Positions 16,900-25,375 of a stretch of 48,768 bases of DNA are shown here, one piece after another. Below the pieces are notes generated by a model, which saw nothing but the letters and a program-made list of their open reading frames with translations, made no database searches and was not told the DNA's origin. Numbering within the stretch: the stretch's first letter is position 1; each line of letters starts with the position of its first letter. Origin of the DNA: an uncultured Lachnospiraceae bacterium (GTDB taxonomy: Bacteria > Bacillota > Clostridia > Lachnospirales > Lachnospiraceae); NCBI GenBank assembly GCA_947626365.1, contig CANQRW010000019.1, positions 1 through 48,768 on the forward strand, given 5' to 3'. A program made the position numbers and the translations under genes.

Positions 16900-18414
16900 T
16901 CAGTTTTCTGGAGCCTTCCGTCTTTCTTCTGCATGCGGCTGCCTTCCGCCCGCGGCTGCTTTCCCGGCCACAGCCCCGCTGGACCAGGCCCACTGGAGAT
17001 TGTATCCGCCGCAGATTCCATCCACATCCAGAATCTCCCCGGCAAAATAAAGTCCCCTGACCAGCCGGGATTCCATGCTTTCCGAATTCACTTCCGCCGT
17101 ATCCACCCCTCCGCAGCAGACCTGGGCCTGCTCAAAGGAATTGGTCCCGATAATATGGGTCTCAAAGGCCTTTATCTGCCTCAGAAGGGATTTCCACCGG
17201 TCAGCCGGGATTTCCTCCGTCTTTGCGTTTGCGCTGATCTGCGCCCGTTTCAGAAGGGCCAGACACAGCTTTTTGTTGAGCAGCCCTGTCATAAACTGCT
17301 CGCAGGTCTGACCGAGGGCCCTGCCGCGACTGCCTGTGCCGCAGCCGCCTGTGCCACAGCCTTCTGTGCCATGACCTTCTGTGCCATGACCTTCTGCGCC
17401 ACGACCTTCTGTGCCGCAATCTTCTGCCGGTATCCCCGACTCACGTCTGGCTGTTTTCGCATATCCCACGACACCGGCTGCGCCTGCCCGCCTGAGACGG
17501 TCCGCCAGCAGACGCTCCGTTTCCTCCTGCGTCAGCTGAGGCAGAAAATCGATGACTGCCTTCACCTGCCTGTGCTTATGTAACGCTTCCGAAGCATAGC
17601 GGCTCACCTGAAATACAGGGATCCCCGAGATTCCGTAATCCGTCAGCTGGATCTCTCCCCGGTCCTCCGCCGCCAGCTTCCATTCCGGCCCCTGTTGGCC
17701 GGATATATACAGCCGGATTCTCCCTTCCGTCCGGATTCCCGCCAGCTGTTTGTAGTCCTTTTCCCTGCAGCGAAGCTGAACCAATGCCGGAAGAGGTTCT
17801 ATGATGTGATGTCCGAGGCTTTTCGCTATTTCGTACCCGCTGCCGTCAGAACCGGTCACGGAAGCCGCCTTCGAGCCGGCTGCCAGGATCAGGGCGTCTC
17901 CGCGAAACCGGCCTTTATCCGTCTCTATGACAAACCGGCCCGCCGCCCTAATCTTTCCTTCCTGCACGGCCACCGCCTTCTGAACGTTCCTTTCCTGTCC
18001 GTCGGTCACTGTTTGAATCTTCCGAACGTGGCACTCTGTTACCACCCGGACTCCCAGCCCCTCGGCTTCAAACCGCAGCACATCCAGAACCGATGAGGCC
18101 TGATTCGAATTCGGATAGAAATAGCCGTTTCTCTCTTTAGGCAGGATACCAAGGCCCTGAAAAAAATCCAGCGTATCCTCAAAAGGAAACTGCTGAATCA
18201 CCCTACACGGAAAATCCGGCCGGCTACAGTGGTAGTATTCCGGTCTCTGATCCCGGTTGGTAAAATTGCAGCGTCCGTTGCCTGTGGACAGGATCTTTTT
18301 TCCCACCCGGTCCTTATGTTCCAATATAGTAACGGCGGCCCCTGCCCTGGCCGCGAAAATCGCGGCTGTCATGCCGGAAGCGCCGCCGCCTATGATCAAG
18401 ACCTGTCTGCCCAT
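16900..18414 (-). CDS. BaiN/HI0933-family NAD(P)/FAD-dependent oxidoreductase with repeat insertion
   Basis: The start ATG at 18414 gives 504 residues and begins MGRQVLIIGGGASGMTAA, the expected N-terminal FAD motif; GGGAGG sits 5-6 bases upstream. The frame is open further back to 18495 without an equally good site. Other family blocks are GNGRCNFTN, the central AGSKAASVTGSDGSGY, GISGIPVFQVSRYA, and the C-terminal CCGGVDTAEV and GEILDVDGICGGYNLQWAWSSG. The family includes BaiN, implicated in bile-acid metabolism, but most members are uncharacterised, so no substrate is assigned. Around residues 340-375 a run of 5-residue units (CGTEG, RGAEG, HGTEG, HGTEG, CGTGG, CGTGS; 15-bp repeats at 17,318-17,420) is inserted; homologues are expected to lack it. 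Confidence 0.92.
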   Translation of the reverse strand: MGRQVLIIGGGASGMTAAIFAARAGAAVTILEHKDRVGKKILSTGNGRCNFTNRDQRPEYYHCSRPDFPCRVIQQFPFEDTLDFFQGLGILPKERNGYFYPNSNQASSVLDVLRFEAEGLGVRVVTECHVRKIQTVTDGQERNVQKAVAVQEGKIRAAGRFVIETDKGRFRGDALILAAGSKAASVTGSDGSGYEIAKSLGHHIIEPLPALVQLRCREKDYKQLAGIRTEGRIRLYISGQQGPEWKLAAEDRGEIQLTDYGISGIPVFQVSRYASEALHKHRQVKAVIDFLPQLTQEETERLLADRLRRAGAAGVVGYAKTARRESGIPAEDCGTEGRGAEGHGTEGHGTEGCGTGGCGTGSRGRALGQTCEQFMTGLLNKKLCLALLKRAQISANAKTEEIPADRWKSLLRQIKAFETHIIGTNSFEQAQVCCGGVDTAEVNSESMESRLVRGLYFAGEILDVDGICGGYNLQWAWSSGAVAGKAAAGGRQPHAEERRKAPEN

Positions 18415-18495
18415 ATATCCTCCCATTCTGTGCCGGATTCCCATCCTCCGACGCAAATCTATCCTCATTGTATCCGGTTTCCGGCCCATTTTCAA

Positions 18496-18556
18496 CTTCT
18501 ATTTTCCGCCTGCGCTTCGAGCGCTCCTGTCCTTCTATTTTCCGCCTGCGCTTCGA
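18496..18556 (+). repeat. 25-bp tandem direct repeat, period 36
   Basis: In the 207-bp gap between the BofC-like gene and the BaiN-type gene, the 25-bp string starting CTTCTATTTTCCGCC occurs at 18496-18520 and again at 18532-18556. Each copy is followed by a GC-rich palindromic stretch (CGCTTCGAGCGC and a variant). No clear promoter or T-tracted terminator is visible in the gap. Confidence 0.8.
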
Positions 18557-18621
18557 TGCGCGCTTCCGCCTCTATATTTTCTGGCCGTCTCAGCCTTGAT
18601 GCTCTCCCGCCGCGTACCGTC

Positions 18622-19017
18622 TCAGCTTGTGAAGGACTCCAGATAGCAGAACACCTCCATCATGGACTCAAACCATATCCCCTCTCTCAGTTTTTCCTGC
18701 TCCTCCTTGGGGAAATCCGACAGCGGAATGTGGGTCTGCATACATTCCTGAGAATCATCCCTGGAAAACACCAGCAAATAGCCTGTCTCAGATACCAGGA
18801 AAAAACGGTTTACGCCGACAGCTTCCGTAACCGGCTCCGCGTACTCCTGATGGATCGCTATCCTGTTCTCCGCGATAGTCTCCGTCTCATAGACCGTATT
18901 GGGAATCGGGGCCGCGGTCTCGTACCCCGGTCCTTTTAAAGTGACCGCGTATCCGGCCAGAAAGCAGGCAAGCACAATGGCCGCAATAATCAAAAGGCAG
19001 ATAACATACCTTTTCAT
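18622..19017 (-). CDS. Membrane-anchored BofC-like protein
   Basis: The start is placed at ATG 19017 (131 residues): TAAGGAGG lies 9 bases upstream, and the protein then begins MKRYVICLLIIAAIVLACFL, a single N-terminal membrane segment. The rest should lie outside the membrane. The C-terminal part has GYLLVFSRDD, then HIPLSDFPKEEQEKLREGIW and a final YLESF, which resembles the C-terminal domain of BofC (bypass-of-forespore C), a sporulation checkpoint protein that restrains the SpoIVB protease in Bacillus. The match is by eye and covers only the C-terminal half. It lies 54 bp after a SpoVB-type flippase gene, which fits a sporulation or envelope role. Confidence 0.65.
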   Translation of the reverse strand: MKRYVICLLIIAAIVLACFLAGYAVTLKGPGYETAAPIPNTVYETETIAENRIAIHQEYAEPVTEAVGVNRFFLVSETGYLLVFSRDDSQECMQTHIPLSDFPKEEQEKLREGIWFESMMEVFCYLESFTS

Positions 19018-19071
19018 AGGAATCGTCCTCCTTACAGGTATAGTATCTGCCTTTTCTGTCATTTTTAAACA

Positions 19072-20901
19072 TCACAGCAGGTGAAGAACACGCGCCGCCC
19101 TGAGAAGCCTGGTTCCCATAGGCATCCGCCTCATTTCCTCCGCCGTAATTCCTTTCAATTTGATCAGCAGCACAAAATAAATCAGAACCGCAGCCAGCAC
19201 AGACACCGCCGTGCTCAAGGCATTGCCGGCCAGGCCGCTGCCGAAGCAGCTCGCGCACAGCCTGTACACGCCGTACGCCGCCGCGCCCATAACCGCCGAC
19301 GATACAATGGGTATCAGGAAGGTCCTTGTGATTTCCTGACGGTAGCCCACGTAACGGGCGATGGAAACCGCATTGAAAATACATACCAGGAGGGCAAAGA
19401 GAATGTTGGCGTACAGGACTCCGTAGATTCCCATATGGAACACTCCCAGCATTCCGTACAGCGCGGCAACATGAATCACCATGGCGATGGACGCATTGAT
19501 GATCGGGGAGCGCATCCGGTTGATTCCCTGAAGTACGCCGTTGGTCACTGTGGACAGGGAGAAAAATACAACCGCCGATGAGCCGTAGAGAAGCATCCGG
19601 ATCAAAACCGCATTGTCCATGTGGAACAGCAAATCGGAAATAGGTCCCGCCAGCACCGTCATTCCCACCGCCGACGGTATGGCGATGATCATGGAGAACC
19701 GTATAGCCATGGAAATCCGCGTAAGCACCTGCCTGCGGTTCCTCTCGGCCACTGCCATGGACAGGGAAGGAATCAATGATGAGGACAGCGCGTTGGCTAT
19801 GGCCACGGGAATATTGAACAGCAGATGGTACCGGCCGGAGTATACGCCCCACATGGAAGCGATCTCGTCCTGGGCTCCCGCCCCCGCCATCATCTGTCCG
19901 AAAACGATATTGTCAATAACGGTACCGCTGTTGTAGATGGTGCTGCTGACAAGAATGGGCAGAATGGTCATGGCCATGACGGAAGAAATTCTTCCGTAGC
20001 TTTCCATCCTCCCGCTCCGGTCTCTGGCAATCTGCTGCCTGGTAACTTTTCTCCGCCTCATCATAAGGACCAGGAACAGAAGGAACGCCGCCAAAGCTCC
20101 TGCGCCGGTTCCCATGGTGCCTCCTGCCGCGCCAAACGCATAGGAATATTCCGTGGAATCGTACACCAGATTGGATTTCAGCCCGATGCCGAACAGCGTG
20201 CTTGCCGCCAGAAGACTGACCACCGCGTTGACGATCTGCTCGATGATCTGGGACACTGCCGTAGGCACCATGGTGGAGTGCCCCTGGAAATATCCCCGCA
20301 GCACGCCCAGATAAGCCATCACCCAGATGGTAGGCGCCAGGGTTTTCAGCGCATAGGAGCAGAAAGGCATCTTCAGCACTTCTTCCGCGAAATAATCCGC
20401 GCCGAACCACATCAGGCAGAAACAGGCCCCGCCGGCGATGGTAGCGTACAGAAGAGACGCCCTGAGGATCCTGCTTACATTCCGGTACTGCTTTACCGCC
20501 AGCCTTGAGGCCACCATCTTGGATACCGCCACAGGAAGGCTGTAGGAAGACATGATCAGCAGCGTGGAATAGATATTAAACGCCGCTCCATAATATCCGT
20601 TTCCCTCATCTCCGATGAAATTGGCCAGGGGAATCCGGTAAAGCATGCCGATCAGACGGACAATGATTCCGGCCGCGGCCAGTATACTTCCCTGCACCAG
20701 GAAATTGGAACCGGCGCTTTCCGTTCTGCGCTGTCCGGAAACCCTCGCCTGCCCTGCCGCTCTCGGCTGCTCTGCGGCTCTCGGCTGCTCTGCGGCTCTC
20801 GTCTGCCCCGCGGCTCTCGCTTGTCCTGCGGCTCTTGCCTGCCCCGCAGCCCTTGGGCTTCCCTGTTTTGCTCTGCTTCGTCCTCTGCTACTGTTTTCCA
20901 T
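19072..20901 (-). CDS. SpoVB/MurJ-type oligosaccharide flippase (MOP superfamily) with repetitive N-terminal tail
   Basis: A 609-residue polytopic membrane protein of the polysaccharide-exporter family. The conserved part begins near residue 65 (NFLVQGSILAAAGIIVRLIG, then YRIPLANFIGDEGNGYY, typical of SpoVB and related lipid-II/oligosaccharide flippases) and continues with about 12-14 hydrophobic segments. In front is an unusual cytoplasmic tail made of six 6-residue units (RAAGQA, RAAGQA, RAAGQT, RAAEQP, RAAEQP, RAAGQA), encoded by 18-bp tandem repeats at about 20,740-20,850. Known role of the family: moving lipid-linked cell-wall or polysaccharide precursors across the membrane; SpoVB acts in spore cortex formation. 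GGAG lies 6 bases before the ATG. The start overlaps the end of the DUF3048 gene by 14 bp. Confidence 0.9.
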   Translation of the reverse strand: MENSSRGRSRAKQGSPRAAGQARAAGQARAAGQTRAAEQPRAAEQPRAAGQARVSGQRRTESAGSNFLVQGSILAAAGIIVRLIGMLYRIPLANFIGDEGNGYYGAAFNIYSTLLIMSSYSLPVAVSKMVASRLAVKQYRNVSRILRASLLYATIAGGACFCLMWFGADYFAEEVLKMPFCSYALKTLAPTIWVMAYLGVLRGYFQGHSTMVPTAVSQIIEQIVNAVVSLLAASTLFGIGLKSNLVYDSTEYSYAFGAAGGTMGTGAGALAAFLLFLVLMMRRRKVTRQQIARDRSGRMESYGRISSVMAMTILPILVSSTIYNSGTVIDNIVFGQMMAGAGAQDEIASMWGVYSGRYHLLFNIPVAIANALSSSLIPSLSMAVAERNRRQVLTRISMAIRFSMIIAIPSAVGMTVLAGPISDLLFHMDNAVLIRMLLYGSSAVVFFSLSTVTNGVLQGINRMRSPIINASIAMVIHVAALYGMLGVFHMGIYGVLYANILFALLVCIFNAVSIARYVGYRQEITRTFLIPIVSSAVMGAAAYGVYRLCASCFGSGLAGNALSTAVSVLAAVLIYFVLLIKLKGITAEEMRRMPMGTRLLRAARVLHLL

Positions 20902-22048
20902 GTATCTCCGTCTTTGAGAAATCAGCCGTCGGGATGATGCAGACCCACGTCTTTCCCTGATTCAGCGTAATTTCTTCATTCTCCATATTATAATAATGGG
21001 TCACCCCCAGGTCGCCGTCCTTTTTCCATGAAAGCGGGATGGCACGTCCGTTGGTGATATAATATCCATAGGATGGATTATGTACATCGATGTTCCGGTA
21101 CTGCGTGGTTGCGTAGTAGCCTGCGGGACAGTACTGGAAGATAATATTCTTTACCGCGATCTGACCTTCGTCTCCGTTGTGGGGACCTCCGTACTGATAC
21201 CGGTAGTACAAGCCGTCCTCCTCATTGTACTGGAAATATGGCTTGTTATAAGCATATCCCGGATACACCGTATAGGCATCCAAAGAATTTTCCAGTTCGA
21301 TCTGTTCGCCGTTTCTGGCAAACTGATAGTGCCCCTGGTAGCTGTCGGAATACTCCTGGGAGTATCCCAGGGCCTGAATCGCCTTCTGGATCCCGTCAAA
21401 GCTGGCGTAGGCGTTGTGGGGCGACTTCCTGTCCTTGGAACGGAAGAACGCGCTGCCTCCCTTTCCCTCGATTCCGTTGATATTGTCAACATATTTGAGA
21501 TACGGCTTCGCGAATGTACTCTGGCCGAAATGGGCGTAAATGGCATCGAATTCCTTCGCGAAATACACGTAGTAGGTACGGCAGCTTCTGACAGACCCTA
21601 TTCGCTCCAGATCGTCATAGTCCTCTATGATAGCCATATACCGGTTCATGGAGCCTTCCACCGGCGCTTCATAGACCACGCCGGCCCGATTGATCCCGTA
21701 ATTGGGCATGGCCTCCTTGTCGTTGCTCATCATGATCGCAAGCGGCCGCCGGTTGGCTTTGGCCACATCTATCATCTCGCCGGTCAGATAGCTTTTGATC
21801 TTGCCGTCCACCTCGATGCGTTCCTCCGGCTCCGTCTCCTCCGGTTCCGTCTCTGGTTCCGTCTCCGGCGGAGCCGCCGTAGTCAGCTGCACTTTTGTCG
21901 CCTCCGGCGGAGCCGATGTCTCCGGCAGCGTTGCAATAGCTTCCTCTGCCTTATGAGACCTGCAGCCTGCCAAAATCACTGCCGCCGCCATCACTGTCAA
22001 TACCAGGATCATCCGGTACGCCTGCTGATATCGCTTTTTCATTTTCAT
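20888..22048 (-). CDS. DUF3048 (YerB-like) lipoprotein
   Basis: ATG 22048 is chosen (386 residues): CAGGGGA lies 8 bases upstream, and the protein then opens with a lipoprotein signal (MKMKKRYQQAYRMI, hydrophobic core, lipobox ILAGC with Cys29). An acidic linker with ETEPE-type repeats follows, then the DUF3048 domain: RRPLAIMMSNDKEAMPNYG, YEAPVEGSMNRYMAI, RIGSVRSCRTYYV, DAIYAHFGQS. A C-terminal DUF3048_C part ends in the GKTWVCIIP segment. The protein should be anchored outside the membrane; its function is unknown. The start overlaps the ybeY stop by 4 bp (ATGA), indicating coupling to the phoH-ybeY genes. Confidence 0.92.
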   Translation of the reverse strand: MKMKKRYQQAYRMILVLTVMAAAVILAGCRSHKAEEAIATLPETSAPPEATKVQLTTAAPPETEPETEPEETEPEERIEVDGKIKSYLTGEMIDVAKANRRPLAIMMSNDKEAMPNYGINRAGVVYEAPVEGSMNRYMAIIEDYDDLERIGSVRSCRTYYVYFAKEFDAIYAHFGQSTFAKPYLKYVDNINGIEGKGGSAFFRSKDRKSPHNAYASFDGIQKAIQALGYSQEYSDSYQGHYQFARNGEQIELENSLDAYTVYPGYAYNKPYFQYNEEDGLYYRYQYGGPHNGDEGQIAVKNIIFQYCPAGYYATTQYRNIDVHNPSYGYYITNGRAIPLSWKKDGDLGVTHYYNMENEEITLNQGKTWVCIIPTADFSKTEIHGKQ

Positions 22049-22542
22049 CTTGTGTATCCCCTGTTTTTCAGTATCTCTTCCTGCCTTCTCTCCATCTCCA
22101 GACGCTCCCCGTCTTCCATGTGGTCGTATCCGCACAGGTGAAGCATGCTGTGGGCCGTGAGAAAGGCCAGCTCCCTGGCTTCGGAATGGCCGTACATCTC
22201 AGCCTGTTCCTCTACCTTATCCACAGATATCATAATGTCTCCCAGCATCAGTTCTCCCGTCTCCGGGTTAAAACAGTCTGCGTACATCTCCTCCGCATGG
22301 TCAAAATCCGACGGCCTGTCGAACTCCAGCATGGGAAATGAGAGAACATCCGTGGGCCTGTCCATATTCCGAAATTCCAGATTGGTCCTGTGAATCTGCT
22401 CGTTATCCGTCAGAACCACGCTGACCTCCGCTTCGTAGGGACACTTCTCATAGTCAAGAGATGCCTCTACGATCTCCCGGATAATCTCCTCATAGGGAAC
22501 AGACAGTTTCTTCTCCGCCTCGTATTCAATATGGATCGTCAT
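22045..22542 (-). CDS. ybeY: Endoribonuclease YbeY (rRNA maturation factor)
   Basis: A 165-residue single-strand endoribonuclease acting in 16S rRNA 3'-end maturation and late ribosome quality control. The zinc-binding signature HSMLHLCGYDH (three histidines, H-x3-H-x5-H) is complete near residues 130-140, and the RPTDVLSFP block near 62-70 is typical. The gene starts 3 bp after phoH ends and overlaps the DUF3048 lipoprotein gene by 4 bp. The phoH-ybeY pair is a conserved bacterial neighbourhood; in Bacillus a 7TM-HD gene (yqfF) often lies between them and is absent here. Confidence 0.97.
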   Translation of the reverse strand: MTIHIEYEAEKKLSVPYEEIIREIVEASLDYEKCPYEAEVSVVLTDNEQIHRTNLEFRNMDRPTDVLSFPMLEFDRPSDFDHAEEMYADCFNPETGELMLGDIMISVDKVEEQAEMYGHSEARELAFLTAHSMLHLCGYDHMEDGERLEMERRQEEILKNRGYTR

Positions 22543-22545
22543 AGG

Positions 22546-23553
22546 TCAGTCCTGCTTTCTTTTGTCTCTTCTGTCTCCCAGCCGCGGCGCCCGGTTTGGG
22601 CGGGATTCATACTCGTCATAGGCCTGTACGATCTTCTGCACCAGAGGATGACGGACCACATCCGTGTTGGTCAGATAGCAGAATCCGATATCCTCCACAC
22701 GTCTCAGTACCTTTACCGCCACATCCAGTCCGGAGGCCGCTCCGCCGGGCAGGTCCTTCTGGGTCTGATCGCCGGTCACGATCACCTTGGAGCCGAAACC
22801 GATCCTGGTCAGAAACATCTTCATCTGGGCCGGCGTAGTATTCTGGGCCTCGTCCAGGATAATGTAAGCGTTATCCAGGGTGCGTCCCCTCATGTAAGCC
22901 AGGGGAGCCACCTCGATCAGCCCCTTTTCCGCGTTATGCAGATAGACGTCCGCCCCCATGATCTGATACAGGGCATCATACAGGGGCCGCAGGTAAGGAT
23001 CGATCTTGCTCTGCAGGTCTCCCGGAAGGAATCCCAGCTTCTCCCCTGCCTCAATGGCCGGGCGGGTCAGGATGATCCGTCCCACCTCGCCGTCCTTGAA
23101 GGCCTGGATGGCCATGGCCATGGCCAGATAAGTCTTGCCGGTTCCGGCAGGGCCGATTCCGAAGACGATCATCTTCTGGCGGATCGCGTCTACATAATTC
23201 TTCTGGCCGAGAGTTTTGGGCTTCACCGGCCTCCCATTGACGGTCCGGCAGATGACATCCCTGTCGATCTCCAGAATCTGATCGTCTTTCTCCGAGAAAG
23301 AAAGGGACAAGGCATAATCCACATTCTGGGCCGTAATGACATTGCCTCGCCTGGACAGTTCCAGAAGATTATTGAAAACGCTTTTTGCCTTTTTTATGGT
23401 TCCCTCGGAGCCGATGATCTTCAAGGCTCCGTCCCGGGAGATCATGGTTACGTGCAGGGTCTTTTCGATCTTTTTCAGATTCTCGTCCAGTCTGCCGCAC
23501 ACATTTCTCTCATGTTCCGCCGGTATATCGATGATGGTCTCGATTACGCTCAT
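22546..23553 (-). CDS. phoH: PhoH family protein (ATPase)
   Basis: A 335-residue cytoplasmic ATPase linked to RNA metabolism through its partner YbeY. The N-terminal KH-like part (SVIETIIDIPAEHERNVCG) leads to Walker A GPAGTGKTYLAMA near 135 and Walker B IILDEAQNTTPAQMKMFLTR, followed by VTGDQTQKDLP, all standard for PhoH. The start is ambiguous: ATG 23553 gives the usual N-terminus but its AAGGAG is 14 bases away; a GTG at 23568 directly follows the same AAGGA, which is too close. Upstream 23569-23629 shows nothing else. It lies in a yqfC-yqfD-phoH-ybeY run as in Bacillus. Confidence 0.96.
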   Translation of the reverse strand: MSVIETIIDIPAEHERNVCGRLDENLKKIEKTLHVTMISRDGALKIIGSEGTIKKAKSVFNNLLELSRRGNVITAQNVDYALSLSFSEKDDQILEIDRDVICRTVNGRPVKPKTLGQKNYVDAIRQKMIVFGIGPAGTGKTYLAMAMAIQAFKDGEVGRIILTRPAIEAGEKLGFLPGDLQSKIDPYLRPLYDALYQIMGADVYLHNAEKGLIEVAPLAYMRGRTLDNAYIILDEAQNTTPAQMKMFLTRIGFGSKVIVTGDQTQKDLPGGAASGLDVAVKVLRRVEDIGFCYLTNTDVVRHPLVQKIVQAYDEYESRPNRAPRLGDRRDKRKQD

Positions 23554-23629
23554 GTACTTCTCTTTCACTCCTTACTTCATGACGGCCGGAAACTGTCCCT
23601 GAGGATTCCAATTACATGACAGACTCCAG

Positions 23630-24913
23630 TCATGCCGGAGAAGCGCCCTCCTTCGGAGAATCTTCTGACTTCGGAAGATTCTCTGTCTCCGGAGAGTTTT
23701 CCGTATCCGGGACACTCTCCACCGGCCGCGCCTCTGAAATCTCTTCCTCGCCGGTCACGTTCCCCTCAATCACATAGGATAAGCCGTCCTTTAGTATTTT
23801 AACATTATTTTCTGTAATGTGAACACCTTTTTCCATTAAATTTTCAAGATATCGGCCGTGAATCTGCTGTGCCAGGGCGTTAAGCTCCGTTTCCGTCCAG
23901 GATTTCTCATAGGGAACGTACTCTTCCCCCACAATCTTCTCCCAGAAGACCGGCAGATAGAAATCCCCGAACAGGCAGAGCTGCCGGCTCTCTGACAGGT
24001 AATTCCAGAGCCGGTCCTTCCTTAAGGGGGCAAGCGCTTCAATCCGCAGCGGTCCGAAACTCACGCGGAATCCGCGGCGTCTCCGTCCCGTATCCGCCTT
24101 CACCTGACGAAATCCGGGAATCTTCTCCTCATAGTGATAGGCGGTTTCCGCGTAAACATCCGCGTCCGCATGGACGTACATGGTCCGCACTACCTCTCCG
24201 CTGTCATTCATTACAGACAGTTCCGAGGCGACCAGAAGCTGGCCTTTCTCCACCGTATCACCGGGAGCTGCCGCGGCCCTTCCCTGGCGGACGATCATCC
24301 GGGTTATGGTCCCTGGTTTTGCGGCCTCCAGCCGGCAGGGAGAATCGTCCGTCTCCGGCACCGCGGAAAGCACTTCGTTCTCCTTGATCCGGATCATAAG
24401 CCTGGTGCCCGAAACGCTGGCCGACACCCAGGTAATCTCCGGAAAAGCGCTTCGTATGGACTCTTCAAGATCCTCGCAGGAAATCAGGCTCTTGCGCATG
24501 CCGTAACGGACGTCCAGCGTGTCCAGATAGTTCAGCAGCGTATCCCGGCTGTAATGATAATTTCCCTCAAATGTGATATTCCATACGAAAAGCGACAGCA
24601 CGTACAGCAGCGCCCAAAAAGCCAGCCCCCCGGCCAGCAGTCCTTCCCTTCTTCGGTTTCTGTATATAAAAAAAGGAATCCCGTACCGGCCGAGGATCCG
24701 TACCTTCACTCCCGCTTTTCTCACCAGGGGCCTGATCTTCCGAAAAACCGGGAGCGTCATGCAGCAGACCGCCCCGTACCTGCACGGGCGCAGGTCCCAG
24801 AACTCCAGCTGATTGGCGCTGCACAGATTCAGGAAACGTTCCGCCGAATATCCGGTAATCTGAAGGCGCACGTACCCCTTCCGACAGCGCTGCCATTTTC
24901 CAGTCAATTCCAT
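23630..24913 (-). CDS. yqfD: Sporulation protein YqfD
   Basis: The start ATG at 24913 (427 residues) gives MELTGKWQRCRKGYVRLQIT, the family N-terminus; AAAGGA lies very close upstream. A longer GTG start at 24940 would overlap yqfC. Features: a SAERFLNLC motif; one transmembrane segment near 90-110 (GLLAGGLAFWALLYVLSLFVW); then a large extracytoplasmic part including FEGNYHYSRDTLL and GDTVEKGQLLVASE. YqfD is needed for efficient sporulation in Bacillus and is made under sigma-E; the mechanism is unclear. The C-terminus carries an unusual acidic tail with short imperfect repeats (ENSPE, ENLPK, EDSPK) that I would not expect in homologues. It is directly preceded by yqfC, its usual partner. Confidence 0.94.
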   Translation of the reverse strand: MELTGKWQRCRKGYVRLQITGYSAERFLNLCSANQLEFWDLRPCRYGAVCCMTLPVFRKIRPLVRKAGVKVRILGRYGIPFFIYRNRRREGLLAGGLAFWALLYVLSLFVWNITFEGNYHYSRDTLLNYLDTLDVRYGMRKSLISCEDLEESIRSAFPEITWVSASVSGTRLMIRIKENEVLSAVPETDDSPCRLEAAKPGTITRMIVRQGRAAAAPGDTVEKGQLLVASELSVMNDSGEVVRTMYVHADADVYAETAYHYEEKIPGFRQVKADTGRRRRGFRVSFGPLRIEALAPLRKDRLWNYLSESRQLCLFGDFYLPVFWEKIVGEEYVPYEKSWTETELNALAQQIHGRYLENLMEKGVHITENNVKILKDGLSYVIEGNVTGEEEISEARPVESVPDTENSPETENLPKSEDSPKEGASPA

Positions 24914-24924
24914 CCGTCCTTTCC

Positions 24925-25212
24925 CTAAGCCTCCATACACACGGAGCTGATCTGCCCTCCGATCAGCATATCGTCTTTGGTATAATAAGCAATCTGAAGA
25001 CGTTTCCCGCGTATGACGATCCTGCAGGTTCTGGCCTGGAGCCGGATCTCCTCCTCCTGAAAGACAAGTATCCGCCTGTAATTTTCAATATATACCTTCT
25101 GTCTTCCGGTGACGGTGACGATAGGCTCCCCGGGTATCACATCCTGGGGAATATGCAGGGCCGCGGCAGCCTGCGCCTTTACATTTTTTAACATTTTTCG
25201 TTCTTTTCCCAT
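24925..25212 (-). CDS. yqfC: Sporulation protein YqfC
   Basis: A 95-residue protein with the YqfC core: IPQDVIPGEPIVTVTGRQKVYIENY, then a strand-rich C-terminus (RIVIRGKRLQIAYYTKDDMLIGG). It is expressed with yqfD under sigma-E in related sporulators, and the two genes lie 11 bp apart. The ATG at 25212 has a poor ribosome site; an internal ATG at residue 7 (25194) is an alternative with an equally weak AGAACGAAAA. The exact start is therefore open. The molecular role is unknown. Confidence 0.92.
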   Translation of the reverse strand: MGKERKMLKNVKAQAAAALHIPQDVIPGEPIVTVTGRQKVYIENYRRILVFQEEEIRLQARTCRIVIRGKRLQIAYYTKDDMLIGGQISSVCMEA

Positions 25213-25264
25213 GTGAAATCATTTAAATTTATGCCGCGAAAAACAGAGATAGAATCAAATACAA

Positions 25265-25360
25265 AAAGAGCGTCACTGGCGCTTTATTTGCATACTGACG
25301 TAAAGACAAAGGGGCTGTTGCAGAATGGTGCAGTGAATATTTCTGCAGCAGCCCCTTTGA
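25265..25360. repeat. Composite dispersed hairpin repeats between rpsU and yqfC
   Basis: Two hairpin repeats lie side by side. The first contains GAGCGTCACTGGCGCT and GCATACTGACGTAA and recurs at 38505-38542. The second (25316-25356) is GGGCTGTTGCAG / CTGCAGCAGCCC with ATGGTGCAGTGAATATTT in the loop; it recurs almost unchanged at 44789-44830 and in shorter form at 14967-14999. Together they occupy most of the 211-bp gap 25213-25423. Confidence 0.85.
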
Positions 25361-25375
25361 ATACTGGCGTGACAC

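Noticed and set aside
15925-17420. CRISPR-like array suggested by short regular repeats
   Set aside because: The repeats are within reading frames, 15-30 bp apart with no unique spacers, and no cas gene is present.
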